Shown here piece after piece: positions 17,454 to 25,751 of a stretch of DNA of 33,514 nucleotides; the first letter of the stretch is position 1, and every line of letters begins with the position of its first letter. The stretch is from Microtetraspora fusca (lineage in GTDB: Bacteria > Actinomycetota > Actinomycetes > Streptosporangiales > Streptosporangiaceae), in NCBI RefSeq assembly GCF_001570365.1, contig NZ_BBYK01000089.1, forward strand, positions 1-33,514, read 5' to 3'. A program made the position numbers and the translations under genes. The notes below the pieces were generated by a model that saw only the letters and a program-made list of their open reading frames with translations, searched no databases and was not told where the DNA came from.

Positions 17454-18303
17454 GCTGACCAAGGAGTCGTCCCACGTGGCCCAGGAAGAATCCCCGGCGC
17501 CCAAGCCCCCGAAAACGCCCAAGCCCTCGGAGACGCCGGCGCCGCCCGCTCAGGAGCTCGGGACGCCCACGGTGATCGTGGACAACCTCCACATCGTCTA
17601 CAAGGTCTACGGCGCCGCCACCGACGCGCAGAAGGGCAACGCCGCCAACGCGCTCATGCGCGTCCTCCGGCGCCAGGGCCGTCCCCAGATGAAGGAGGTC
17701 CACGCCGTCAAGGGCGTCTCCTTCGTGGCCCGGCACGGCGAGGCGATCGGCATCGTCGGCCGCAACGGCTCCGGCAAGTCGACCCTGCTGCGGGCGATCG
17801 CCGGCCTCCTCCCGCCGCACAAGGGCGCGGTCTACACCGACGGCCAGCCGTCCCTGCTGGGCGTCAACGCGGCCCTGATGAAGGAGCTCACCGGCGAGCG
17901 CAACATCGTCCTCGGCTGCTACGCCATGGGCATGTCGCCGAACGAGCTGCGCGAGAAGTACGACGAGATCGTCGACTTCTCGGGCATCGGCGAGTTCGTG
18001 CAGTTCCCGATGTCCACCTACTCCTCGGGCATGGGCGCGCGGCTCCGCTTCGCCATCTCCTCGGCCAAGACCCACGACGTGCTCCTCATCGACGAGGCCC
18101 TGGCCACCGGCGACCGCGAGTTCAAGAAGCGCAGCCAGAAGCGCATCAAGCAGATGCGCGAGTCCGCTGGCACGGTCTTCCTCGTGGCCCACAACCTCGA
18201 CGTCATCGAGGAGACCTGCAGCCGCGTGATCTGGCTGCACAAGGGCAAGATCAAGATGGACGGCGACCCGACCGAGGTCCTCGCCGCGTACAACAAGGCA
18301 TGA
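17446..18303 (+). CDS. ABC exporter ATP-binding protein (Wzt/TagH type)
   Basis: A 285-residue ATPase with a 40-residue Pro/Lys/Glu-rich N-terminal extension, Walker A GRNGSGKS (105-112), signature YSSGMGARLRF and Walker B VLLIDEALATGD with the following RSQKRIKQM. This is the polysaccharide/teichoic-acid exporter subfamily. No C-terminal carbohydrate-binding domain follows, unlike O-antigen Wzt. The GTG start at 17446 is supported by AGGAGAGG seven bases upstream and by overlap with the permease stop. Confidence 0.92.
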   Translation: MAELTKESSHVAQEESPAPKPPKTPKPSETPAPPAQELGTPTVIVDNLHIVYKVYGAATDAQKGNAANALMRVLRRQGRPQMKEVHAVKGVSFVARHGEAIGIVGRNGSGKSTLLRAIAGLLPPHKGAVYTDGQPSLLGVNAALMKELTGERNIVLGCYAMGMSPNELREKYDEIVDFSGIGEFVQFPMSTYSSGMGARLRFAISSAKTHDVLLIDEALATGDREFKKRSQKRIKQMRESAGTVFLVAHNLDVIEETCSRVIWLHKGKIKMDGDPTEVLAAYNKA

Positions 18304-18393
18304 TCGGCCGCTGAGCGCGGTCAGTGGCGACCGGGGCGGCGGCCGTACCAGGATGGGAGACGACCATGACGTCTCATCATCGGAGGACGGATC

Positions 18394-18930
18394 GTGCCGA
18401 CGCAGCCGCCGATTCCCTATGATCACCTTCCGCAGGTGCCCAGCCTGACCGTCGAGAGTGGCGACGTGCAGGACGGCGAGCGCCTGTCCGACGCCCACGC
18501 GTTCAACGACTGGGGCATGAGCGGGCAGAACCTGTCGCCGCACCTGCGCTGGTCGGGGGCGCCCGAGGGCACGAAGAGCTACGCGGTGACCTGCTTCGAC
18601 CCGGACGCGCCCACCGGCAGCGGATTCTGGCACTGGCTGGTCTACGACATCCCGGCGAACGTGACCGAGTTGCCGACCGGCGCGGGGACGGCCCCCGCCT
18701 TCGCCGGCCTTCCCGAGGGCGCCGTGCAGGGGCGCAACGACTTCAGCCAGCAGGCGTACGGCGGCGCCGCCCCGCCGCCCGGATGGCCGCACCGCTACGT
18801 CTTCGCCGTACACGCGCTGAAGGTCGAGAAGCTCGGGGTGGGCGAGGACGCGCCGCCCGCGGTGGTGGGCTTCAACATCACGGCGAACACGCTCGCTCGC
18901 GGCTACATCGCGCCGACGTACGAAACCTGA
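18394..18930 (+). CDS. PEBP-family protein (YbhB/YbcL, Raf-kinase-inhibitor-like)
   Basis: A 178-residue phosphatidylethanolamine-binding-protein homologue. It carries the ligand-pocket motifs [20 protein letters not shown] and [13 protein letters not shown], and the length is typical for bacterial members. There is no signal peptide, so it is cytoplasmic. GGAGGA precedes the GTG start. The function of bacterial members is poorly known. It stands alone; the 90 bases separating it from the exporter make co-transcription possible. Confidence 0.9.
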   Translation: MPTQPPIPYDHLPQVPSLTVESGDVQDGERLSDAHAFNDWGMSGQNLSPHLRWSGAPEGTKSYAVTCFDPDAPTGSGFWHWLVYDIPANVTELPTGAGTAPAFAGLPEGAVQGRNDFSQQAYGGAAPPPGWPHRYVFAVHALKVEKLGVGEDAPPAVVGFNITANTLARGYIAPTYET

Positions 18931-18953
18931 TGCGGCCGGCCCGGCGTTCCATT

Positions 18954-18974
18954 ATGATTCGAACGTAGATTCGA
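18954..18974 (+). promoter_or_regulatory. promoter with LexA-type SOS box
   Basis: TATGAT (18954-18959) is a good -10 hexamer. It runs into TCGAACGTAGATTCGA (18959-18974), which has perfect TCGAA/TTCGA arms and one mismatch to the actinobacterial LexA consensus TCGAAC-N4-GTTCGA. The predicted transcription start falls inside the box, and the small ORF starts 21 bases after it. LexA repression released by DNA damage is the straightforward reading. Confidence 0.65.
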
Positions 18975-18994
18975 CCTGGACACCGGAGGGCGGG

Positions 18995-19156
18995 ATGGGT
19001 GACCTCGCGACGGCGATCGACCACTTGGCCGCCGAAGATCCCTCGGAGCTTCCGTTCAATCTGATCGCCGAGCAGCTCATCGACCTGCACTGGCAGATGG
19101 CCCGGCTGCAGGCGGAGATCGGGCGACGCACCTGCCTGCGCGGCTCGTACAACTGA
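18995..19156 (+). CDS. 53-residue protein of unknown function, probably SOS-controlled
   Basis: ATG at 18995 with GGAGGG a few bases upstream, 53 codons and a TGA at 19154-19156. The peptide begins MGDLATAIDHLAAEDPSELP and continues with a long amphipathic helix (FNLIAEQLIDLHWQMARLQ) and a basic end containing one Cys. Evidence for a real gene is the SD, the promoter with a LexA-like box, codon use with high GC3, and a strong terminator 80 bases downstream. I do not recognise the family. A small DNA-damage-induced regulator or cell-division inhibitor is conceivable but not shown. Confidence 0.65.
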   Translation: MGDLATAIDHLAAEDPSELPFNLIAEQLIDLHWQMARLQAEIGRRTCLRGSYN

Positions 19157-19238
19157 TCTGATCCCGCGCCGGTCGTCGCGGCAGCCGTTCCTGCTCTTCC
19201 ATCAGGGCCGGGACGGCGCCGCCGAGGCGGGCGGCAAA

Positions 19239-19281
19239 GAGAGAGCCGGTCGGCGCCTGGATGGCGCCGACCGGCTCTCTC
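19239..19281. terminator. strong bidirectional terminator
   Basis: Nineteen-base perfect inverted arms (19239-19257 and 19263-19281, starting GAGAGAGCCGG) around the five-base loop TGGAT. It lies between the plus-strand small ORF and the convergent repeat-protein gene and can serve both. Confidence 0.9.
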
Positions 19282-19315
19282 GTGCTCTCAGTGCCTCGTC
19301 AGCACTCGATCAAAC

Positions 19316-20341
19316 TCAGCTGCCGGACGGGGCGTAGGAGCCCGGGGTGCTGGTGGTCGTGGTGGTGGTGGTCGAGGTCGGGGTGCTGCTGGTGGTGGTG
19401 CCGTTGGTGCTGGTGCTGCTGGTAGTGGTCTCGGTGTTCTTGACCACGGTCACCGTGTTCCACGGCACGATCGTCGTGGTGACCGTCTTGGTCCAGCCGT
19501 TGGCCCGGGTGATGGCGGTCGACGAGGTCGACTTCACGGTGTTGACGGTGGTGGTGGCCGTACCGGGGATCAGCACCCTGATCCCGGCAAGGGCGTTGAC
19601 CGCGACGTTGGTGTTGAGGAGGGCGCTGAGGTTCGCCACGAGGCCGACGTTGATGGCGGCGTTCACGTTGGCCGAGAGCGCGGCCTGGGCGGCGACCAGG
19701 GCCCGGGCGTCGCCCACGAGGACGACGACGGGGATCCTGACGCCCGCGAGCACGGCCACACCGGCGCAGAGGGGCGCGGTCGTGACGACGGAGACGGTGG
19801 CGGCCGCGTTGGCGGCGGCGCTGGCGGCGACGGCGAGCTGGGCCGCGACGAGGGCGTTCGCGTTCACCGCGGCCGCCGCGGCGGCGTTGACGTTCGCGGT
19901 GACGGCGGCGGCGACGCCGGCGGTGAGGTTCGCGGCGGCGGTGAGCTGGGCCTGCACGTTCGCGTTCACGTTGGCGGCGAGCGCGGCGGTGACACCCGCC
20001 GTCAGGTTGGCCGCGGCGTTGAGCTGGGCCTGCACGTTCGCGTTCACGTTGGCGACCGCGCCGAGCGCCACGTTGGCCGTCGCGGCGAGCTGGGCCGCCA
20101 CCGTCGCGTTGACGGTCGCGTCCGCGTGGGCCGCGATGTTCGCCACGGTGGCGAGCTGGCCCTGGAGGGAGCCGGTCGCGCCGGCGACCACGTCGGCGCG
20201 GACGTCGGCGAGCACCCTCGTGACGGCCGCGAGCTGTGCGTCGGCGCCGGTGTCAGCGGCCGAGGCCTGGGCCGGCAGGGCGGACATGCCCGCGATACCG
20301 ACGGTGACGAGGACCGCGGCAGCCTTAATGATTCGATTCAT
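19316..20341 (-). CDS. secreted Ala/Asn/Val-rich repeat protein with Ser/Thr stalk
   Basis: A 341-residue protein. The signal peptide is MNRIIKAAAVLVTVGIAGMS with an AQASA cleavage region near residue 28. Residues 36-190 are imperfect repeats of 22-26 residues, each opening with a QL pair (Gln at 36, 62, 84, 106, 132 and 168). The best copies read VQAQLNAAANLTAGV and VQAQLTAAANLTAGV. Polar and aliphatic residues alternate strictly in many parts (NVNANVQAQLNA), as in beta-strand or amyloid-forming surface proteins. A second Asn/Val/Ala stretch lies at about 224-256, and the tail (from about 270) is very Thr/Ser-rich, like a glycosylated stalk. No LPXTG, lipobox or membrane anchor is present. 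GGGGGA precedes the ATG. Family unknown; a structural cell-surface or spore-coat protein is my inference. Confidence 0.8.
   Translation of the reverse strand: MNRIIKAAAVLVTVGIAGMSALPAQASAADTGADAQLAAVTRVLADVRADVVAGATGSLQGQLATVANIAAHADATVNATVAAQLAATANVALGAVANVNANVQAQLNAAANLTAGVTAALAANVNANVQAQLTAAANLTAGVAAAVTANVNAAAAAAVNANALVAAQLAVAASAAANAAATVSVVTTAPLCAGVAVLAGVRIPVVVLVGDARALVAAQAALSANVNAAINVGLVANLSALLNTNVAVNALAGIRVLIPGTATTTVNTVKSTSSTAITRANGWTKTVTTTIVPWNTVTVVKNTETTTSSTSTNGTTTSSTPTSTTTTTTTSTPGSYAPSGS
19943..20054. repeat. direct repeats inside the secreted repeat-protein gene
   Basis: An identical 34-base stretch (starting GAGCTGGGCCTGCACG) occurs at 19943-19976 and 20021-20054, exactly 78 bases apart, i.e. 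one 26-residue protein repeat. Weaker copies continue on both sides. This indicates recent unit duplication and makes the gene prone to length change. Confidence 0.9.
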
Positions 20342-20715
20342 AATTCCCCCGGTTCATATCCCATTTCACGAGAGCGGGAATTTACCCCTCGTGCGCCGGC
20401 GTACGTCGCCGGTCAGGACTCAGCTACGGACGGCATTTCTATCACCCTTCTCGGTGATCGACCCGCCGAGCATGTCCAGGGCTCTACCAGGGCAAAGGAC
20501 CGGAATATCCGGAAATCAGCGACTAGTGATCACCTTCCAGTCATCACCAGGAATCCCGTTTCATCGGGATATCGAAGGAAGCGATCCCCGGCCTGGGAAA
20601 AAGGCACGGTAAACGCGTCTCCCAGGCCGGGCGAACAGATTTTCCTCGCGCTTGATAATTCAGGCCGGTTCGAGGGCCCCCGCTGGAGCGCTACTGCGGC
20701 CGATTTCGGACGGAA
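20342..20715. other. intergenic region upstream of the repeat-protein gene
   Basis: About 370 bases with no convincing gene. It holds the terminator of the KamA-like gene (20587-20631), a small hairpin ATCCCG/CGGGAT (20553-20570), and then the leader and presumed promoter of the repeat-protein gene. The region is less GC-rich than its neighbours. Confidence 0.55.
20587..20631 (-). terminator. terminator of the KamA-like gene
   Basis: CCCGGCCTGGGA (20587-20598) pairs perfectly with TCCCAGGCCGGG (20620-20631) across a 21-base loop, about 85 bases downstream of the stop codon. It separates this gene from the repeat-protein gene on the same strand. Confidence 0.65.
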
Positions 20716-22035
20716 TCAGGCGTCGAGCCGGCCGTGAGCGGCGGCGGCCTCGAAGGGGAAACGGTCCGCGAAGGCCGGTCTCAGGTCGCTGAGCCAGACC
20801 GCGTCCGGGTCGTAGTGGGCGAAGAACGGGCGCCCGACCAGTTCGGGATCGCGCGCCTGGATGAAATGGAGGACGAAGACGCGCTGACCGGCGACCTCGG
20901 TGACGCCGTCGACGCAGACCTTGCCGGGGGTGGCCGACATGGAAGGGCCCCTGACCGTACGGCACAGCCCGGAGACCTGCGCGTACGCGTCACGGAAGAC
21001 ACGGTGGGCGTCGGCGAGGGGGACCGCGAAGTAGTCCTGGGGGCCGGTGTCCCGCTCGACGAACATGTAGTAGGGGATCATGCCCATGGCGGTCTGCCGC
21101 CGCCACATGTGAGCCCAGACGTCGGGCCGGTCGTTGATGGAGCGGATGAGGGGCGCCTGGGTGCGGATGGTGGCCCCGCTCTCCAGGATCCGCTCGACCG
21201 CCCGCTGCACGACGTCGGACTCGAGCTCGCGGGGGTGGGAGAAGTGCGCCATGAAGGCGAGGCTCTTGCCCGAGGCGACCACCTCGGCGAAGAGCTTGAG
21301 CGTGGCGTCCGCGTCCGGGTCGCCGACGAACCGGTCCGGCCAGTACGCCAGGGACTTGGTGCCGATGCGGATCGATTCGAGCTGCTCCAGCCCGAGCAGC
21401 GGTTCGACGTACCGGCGGAGCACCGCCTCGCTCATGATCATCGGGTCGCCGCCGGTGAAGAGGATGCTCGTCACCTCGGGGTGGGCCTTGACGTACTCGA
21501 CGAGATTGCCGATGTCGTCGGAGGCCATCTTGAGGTCGGGCTCGCCGATGAACTGGGCCCAGCGGAAGCAGTAGGTGCAGTATGCGTGGCAGGTCTGTCC
21601 CTGCTTGGGGAAGAACAGCACGGTCTCGGGGTACTTGTGCTGCAGCCCCTGGACGGCTTCGCCGTCGACTCGGGGCACATTGAGTTCGAGCTGCCCGGCC
21701 GGGTGCGGGTTGAGCCGCATCCGGACCTCGCGGGCCGCCTCCTGGATCCGCGCCGCCGGCGCGCCGTCGCGCAGTAGGGCCGCCAGCCGCGAGACGTCCG
21801 CCTCGGGCAGCATGTCCTCCTGCGGGAAGACGAGCCGGTAGATCGGGTCATCGGGGACGGCCGACCAGTCGATCAGCTCGTCGACGACATAGGCGTTCGT
21901 GCGGAACGGCAGGACCGTCGCCACGGCGCGCACCCGCAACCGGGCCTGTTCGTCGAGGCCGCCGCGGCCGAGAAGCTCGTCAAGATGCTTGGTGGTGTAG
22001 GCCCGGAAGCCGCGTGTGCCCTCGCTAAAGATCAC
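20716..22035 (-). CDS. KamA-like radical SAM protein (lysine 2,3-aminomutase family)
   Basis: A 439-residue radical SAM protein. The iron-sulfur motif is C149-HAY-C153-TY-C156 followed by FRWAQF, with the SAM-binding GGDP (195-198). A candidate PLP lysine sits in TPGKVCVDG (Lys372). The layout matches the aminomutase family. Many substrate-binding regions of clostridial lysine 2,3-aminomutase look different (for example YMFVERDTGPQDYFAVPL), so the substrate is uncertain: lysine, glutamate, another amino acid or a protein lysine are all possible. The GTG start at 22033-22035 is preceded by GAAAGGAAGG. No biosynthetic neighbours are visible; terminators isolate it as a single gene. Confidence 0.85.
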   Translation of the reverse strand: MIFSEGTRGFRAYTTKHLDELLGRGGLDEQARLRVRAVATVLPFRTNAYVVDELIDWSAVPDDPIYRLVFPQEDMLPEADVSRLAALLRDGAPAARIQEAAREVRMRLNPHPAGQLELNVPRVDGEAVQGLQHKYPETVLFFPKQGQTCHAYCTYCFRWAQFIGEPDLKMASDDIGNLVEYVKAHPEVTSILFTGGDPMIMSEAVLRRYVEPLLGLEQLESIRIGTKSLAYWPDRFVGDPDADATLKLFAEVVASGKSLAFMAHFSHPRELESDVVQRAVERILESGATIRTQAPLIRSINDRPDVWAHMWRRQTAMGMIPYYMFVERDTGPQDYFAVPLADAHRVFRDAYAQVSGLCRTVRGPSMSATPGKVCVDGVTEVAGQRVFVLHFIQARDPELVGRPFFAHYDPDAVWLSDLRPAFADRFPFEAAAAHGRLDA

Positions 22036-22189
22036 TCGGCCTTCCTTTCTCAGTAGGTTTCGGGAACTGTGTAAACCAACTACCCCCGTCGCGCGTCTGA
22101 GGTTCTCATATAACCCCAGGAGACCGCCTCACCGCAGGTTCCACACCCTGGAAACTTCCTTGTGAGGTTCTGCCATGTCCGGCGAGATC

Positions 22190-22218
22190 TCGCGACATAT
22201 CGCGAAAGCGAGTATCGT
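22190..22218 (+). promoter_or_regulatory. palindrome overlapping a leaderless promoter
   Basis: TCGCGA-CATA-TCGCGA (22190-22205) lies just upstream of TATCGT (22213-22218), a TANNNT -10 six bases before the GTG start of the DUF1707 gene. The palindrome occupies the -35 and spacer region, the typical place for a repressor. Confidence 0.5.
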
Positions 22219-22224
22219 GCGGAT

Positions 22225-22818
22225 GTGACTTCCTTAACCCCATATGGCGATGGAGACGCAGGCCAGCGGGCCTCGGACGCCGATCGGGACAGGGTCGCGG
22301 CCGTCCTCGGGGAGGCGCTGGCGACCGGCCGCCTCACCTCCGCGGAGCACGCGGACCGGCTCGACGCGGCCTACCGCGCCGTGACGCTCGGCGACCTCGT
22401 CCCCCTGACCCACGACATCCCCGACCTCCCCGACGCCTCCCGGACGCCGACACCCGCCACCGAACGCCACGAAGTGGCCGCGGTCTTCAGCAAGGTCATC
22501 CGAAGCGGCCGCTGGGTCGCCGGGCGGCACACGCGGCTCCGCTCGACCTTCGGCGCCCTGATCGTGGACCTGCGTGACGCCGTACTGCCCGGCCGCGAGG
22601 TCACCCTCGAACTCGACTCCTTCTGCGGCAAGCTCATCGTCCGCGTCCCCGAGAACGCGCGGATCGTGGACGAGGGCAGCGCGCTGTTCTCCAAGCGCCA
22701 CGTCTCGGGCGGCCATGAAGGAGACGGACCGCTGATCAGGGTGACGGGGAAGGCCAGGTTCGGCAAGATCATCCTGTCCCGGGTGGCCACCGACTGGCAC
22801 TCCCCCTGGCACAGCTGA
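22225..22818 (+). CDS. DUF1707 protein with LiaF-like C-terminal domain
   Basis: A 197-residue protein. Residues 16-66 form a DUF1707 domain (RASDADRDRVAAVLGEALAT, then GRLTSAEHADRLDAAYRA). Residues 85-190 resemble the cell-wall-active-antibiotics-response (LiaF-like) beta domain (STFGALIVDLRDAVLPG, then GKLIVRVPENARI and GKARFGKIILS). There are no membrane helices. Such proteins are common in actinobacteria and suspected in envelope-stress signalling; the function is unproven. The GTG at 22225 is preferred because DUF1707 begins there and a leaderless promoter fits; the upstream in-frame ATG at 22162 crosses that promoter. Confidence 0.8.
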   Translation: MTSLTPYGDGDAGQRASDADRDRVAAVLGEALATGRLTSAEHADRLDAAYRAVTLGDLVPLTHDIPDLPDASRTPTPATERHEVAAVFSKVIRSGRWVAGRHTRLRSTFGALIVDLRDAVLPGREVTLELDSFCGKLIVRVPENARIVDEGSALFSKRHVSGGHEGDGPLIRVTGKARFGKIILSRVATDWHSPWHS

Positions 22819-22882
22819 CCGTCCCGCCCCACGTAAGGTCTACGCTCGCGCCAACGATCCGCGCAGGTGGCAGACTCGTGAG

Positions 22883-23938
22883 GTGAACCGATTGGACCGC
22901 GTTGCGCCAGATCCGGCTCCAGTCGGCACGCTTCCGGTGGCCCTCGACGCCATGGGCGGGGACAACGCCCCCGGTGAGATCGTGGCCGGAGCCGTACAGG
23001 CGGTCAGGGAACGCGGCGTCCCGGTGGTCCTCGTCGGCCAGCCGCGGCTGCTCTACGAGACGCTGGCCGCGCACGACGCCACCTCCGAGATCCCGATCGT
23101 ACGCGCCGAGGAGGCCCTCTCCATGGACGAGGGCGCGCTCGCCAGCCTGCGCCGTCCCCGCTCCAGCATCGCGGTCGCCTGCCACCTGCTGAAACGCGGC
23201 GACGCGTCGGCCGTCGTGTCGGCCGGCTCGACCGCCGGAGTGGTCGCCACCGGCAAGCTGCGGCTGCGCGGGCAGCAGGGCGTCGGACGCCCGGCCATCG
23301 CGGTCACCCTGCCCACCCTGCCGACGCCCACCGTGCTCCTCGACGCGGGCGCCAACGCCGACGCCAAGCCGGAGATGCTGGTCCAGTTCGCGCACCTCGG
23401 CGTGGCCTTCGCGCAGGTCGCCCTCGACCTTCCCCGCCCCCGCGTCGGGCTGCTCACGATCGGCTCGGAGGCCGGAAAGGGCAACAAGCTCGTCAAACGA
23501 GCCCACGAACTGCTCTCCGCCACGCCCGGCGTCGACTTCGTCGGAAACGTGGAGGGTCACGACCTTCTCACCGGCCGCGCCGACATCGTGGTCACCGACG
23601 GCTTCACCGGCAACGTCGCGTTGAAGACCCTCGAAGGCAGCATCAAATACGCCTTCGGCCAGTTCAGGGAGACGATCGACGAGAGCGCCGTGGCCCGGCT
23701 CGGCGGCGTGCTTCAACGTCCGCGGCTGCGCCGCCTCTATCGCCGGCTCGACCCCGAGGCCACCGGCGGGGCCGTACTGCTCGGCCTGAACGGGACCGTC
23801 GTCATCGCGCACGGCTCCTCCAGGGCCGCGGGCATCGCCTCCGCCTGCGAGCTGGCCGCCCGGCTCGCAGGCGGAGAGATCGTCACCCGCATCGGAGAGC
23901 GGATCGCCTCGATCCCGAGATCCCATCGGCTCTGGTGA
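22883..23938 (+). CDS. plsX: phosphate acyltransferase PlsX
   Basis: A 351-residue PlsX, which converts acyl-ACP and phosphate to acyl-phosphate, the first step of PlsX/PlsY phospholipid synthesis. The family signature VALDAMGGDNAP is at 19-30, followed by SAGSTAGVVATGKLRL, LLDAGANADAKPEMLVQFA, VTDGFTGNVALKTLEG and IAHGSSRAAGI. The GTG at 22883 adds about 18 residues before the family core, so a later start is possible. It stands apart from rpmF, acp or fab genes, its usual company; whether this is the only plsX of the genome cannot be seen. Confidence 0.93.
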   Translation: MNRLDRVAPDPAPVGTLPVALDAMGGDNAPGEIVAGAVQAVRERGVPVVLVGQPRLLYETLAAHDATSEIPIVRAEEALSMDEGALASLRRPRSSIAVACHLLKRGDASAVVSAGSTAGVVATGKLRLRGQQGVGRPAIAVTLPTLPTPTVLLDAGANADAKPEMLVQFAHLGVAFAQVALDLPRPRVGLLTIGSEAGKGNKLVKRAHELLSATPGVDFVGNVEGHDLLTGRADIVVTDGFTGNVALKTLEGSIKYAFGQFRETIDESAVARLGGVLQRPRLRRLYRRLDPEATGGAVLLGLNGTVVIAHGSSRAAGIASACELAARLAGGEIVTRIGERIASIPRSHRLW

Positions 23939-23979
23939 ACGGCCGCGCTGACCTGGAAAACGGGGTGGACCGCCATCGA

Positions 23980-23985
23980 TAAACT
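23980..23985 (+). promoter_or_regulatory. -10 element for a leaderless argS mRNA
   Basis: TAAACT ends six bases before the ATG of argS and no Shine-Dalgarno is present. This is the leaderless layout. A -35 is not obvious. Confidence 0.45.
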
Positions 23986-23991
23986 TGGCGC

Positions 23992-25713
23992 ATGACCGAC
24001 CCGCAGCTCGTACTCGCCGCGCGGGTCCAGCAGGCGCTGGGCACCGCATTCGGCCAGGAGTACTCAGGCGAAGACCCGCTGATCAGGCCCTCCCAGTTCG
24101 CCGACTACCAGGCGAACGTCGCGCTCAGCCTGGCCAAGCGGCTGCGACGTGCGCCGCGGGAGGTCGCCCAGGCCCTGGTGGACGCCCTCGACACCACTGA
24201 CATCCGCGTCGAGGTCAGCGGCCCCGGCTTCCTCAACCTGACCCTCGACGACGGCTGGATCGCCGCCCAGGCCGACCGCCTCCTCGATGACGAGCGGACC
24301 GGCGTGCCGCAGCCCGCCCCCAAAACCGTCGTCATCGACTATTCCGCACCCAACGCGGCCAAGGAGATGCACGTCGGGCACCTGCGCACCACGATCGTCG
24401 GCGACACGCTGGCGCGCACCCACGAGCACCTCGGTGACCGGGTCATCCGGCAGAACCACCTCGGCGACTGGGGCACGCCGTTCGGCATGCTGATCGAGCA
24501 CCTGCTCGACATCGGCGAGGAGGAGTCCCTGGAGCGGCTCGCCGCCGGTGACGGCAACGCCTTCTACCAGGAGGCCCGCCGCAAGTTCGACAGCGACCCC
24601 GATTTCGAGGAGCGCGCCCGCCGTCGGGTGCCGATGCTGCAGGGCGGCGACCCCGACACCCTCCGGCTCTGGCGCGAGTTCATCGAATACACCCAGCGCT
24701 ACTTCAACCGCGTCTACCGGCAGCTCGGCGTCACCCTCACCGACGACGACATCGCCGGCGAGAGCATGTACAACCCCATGCTGACCGACGTCTGCGACGA
24801 GCTGGAGCACGCCGGCGTCGCGGTCATGAGCGAGGGCGCGCTCTGCGTCTTCCCGCCCGGCTTCACCGGCCGCGACGACCAGCCGCTCCCGCTGATCATC
24901 CGCAAGAGCGACGGCGGCTACGGCTACGCCACCACCGACCTTGCCGCCATCCGCTACCGCGTGCGGGACCTGAAGGCCGACCGCATCCTCTACGTCGTGG
25001 GCGCGACGCAGTCGCTGCACTTCCAGATGGTGTTCGCCTCGGCGCGCATGGCCGGCTGGCTGACCGACGAGGCCAGCGCCGAGCACGTCCAGATCGGCAG
25101 CGTGCTGGGCAGCGACGGCAAGATGTTCAAGACCCGCAGCGGCGAGTCGGTCAAGCTGACCGAGCTGCTCGAAGAGGCCGTCATCCGGGCCGAGGCCGTC
25201 ATCGCCGACCGCGGCTACGACGCCGCCACCCGCCGTTCGATCGCGCAGCAGGTCGGCATGGGCGCGGTCAAGTACGCCGACCTGTCGGTCAGCCACGACA
25301 GCGAGTACGTCTTCGACTTCGACCGGATGCTCGCCCTGACCGGCAACACGGGGCCGTACCTGCAGTACGCGACCGCCCGGATCCGCTCGATCTTCCGCAA
25401 CGGCTCCATCGACCCGGCCACGGTGAGCGGGCCGATCGTCCTCGGCGAGCCCGCGGAACGCGCCCTCGCGCTGCAGCTCCTCGGCTTCGGCTCGGTCATC
25501 GAGAGCGTCGTCGAGCTGTCCGAGCCGCACCGGCTGTGCAACTACCTCTTCGATGTGGCCCAGGCGTTCACGTCCTTCTACGAGAGCTGCCCGGTGCTCA
25601 AGGCCGAGAACGAGTCCGTACGGCAGTCGCGTCTGGCGCTCTCCGCCCTGACTCTGCGCGTCCTGCTCCAGGGCCTCCACCTGCTCGGCATCGAGGTCCC
25701 CGAGCGGATGTGA
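23992..25713 (+). CDS. argS: arginyl-tRNA synthetase
   Basis: A 573-residue class I synthetase of full length. It has the N-terminal Add-1 domain, the HIGH-type motif in APNAAKEMHVGHLRTT (HVGH, 127-130), QNHLGDWGTPFGMLIE, a KMSKS-region variant in GSDGKMFKTRSG, and the C-terminal DALR anticodon-binding domain (EPHRLCNYLFDVAQAFTSFY). It charges tRNA-Arg in the cytoplasm. It is a single gene flanked by its own promoter and terminator; the lysA-hom-thrC genes that often follow argS in other actinobacteria are absent here. Confidence 0.97.
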   Translation: MTDPQLVLAARVQQALGTAFGQEYSGEDPLIRPSQFADYQANVALSLAKRLRRAPREVAQALVDALDTTDIRVEVSGPGFLNLTLDDGWIAAQADRLLDDERTGVPQPAPKTVVIDYSAPNAAKEMHVGHLRTTIVGDTLARTHEHLGDRVIRQNHLGDWGTPFGMLIEHLLDIGEEESLERLAAGDGNAFYQEARRKFDSDPDFEERARRRVPMLQGGDPDTLRLWREFIEYTQRYFNRVYRQLGVTLTDDDIAGESMYNPMLTDVCDELEHAGVAVMSEGALCVFPPGFTGRDDQPLPLIIRKSDGGYGYATTDLAAIRYRVRDLKADRILYVVGATQSLHFQMVFASARMAGWLTDEASAEHVQIGSVLGSDGKMFKTRSGESVKLTELLEEAVIRAEAVIADRGYDAATRRSIAQQVGMGAVKYADLSVSHDSEYVFDFDRMLALTGNTGPYLQYATARIRSIFRNGSIDPATVSGPIVLGEPAERALALQLLGFGSVIESVVELSEPHRLCNYLFDVAQAFTSFYESCPVLKAENESVRQSRLALSALTLRVLLQGLHLLGIEVPERM

Positions 25714-25720
25714 CGTCCTT

Positions 25721-25751
25721 CCCCGCCCGGAGCGACCTGCCCCGGGCGGGG
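25721..25751 (+). terminator. terminator of argS
   Basis: CCCCGCCCGG (25721-25730) pairs perfectly with CCGGGCGGGG (25742-25751) across 11 bases, beginning seven bases after the argS stop codon. No T tract follows. Confidence 0.85.

Noticed and set aside
20342-20600. c-di-AMP (ydaO-type) riboswitch upstream of the secreted repeat protein
   Set aside because: Such switches precede many secreted actinobacterial proteins, but I could not find the conserved core blocks in order.
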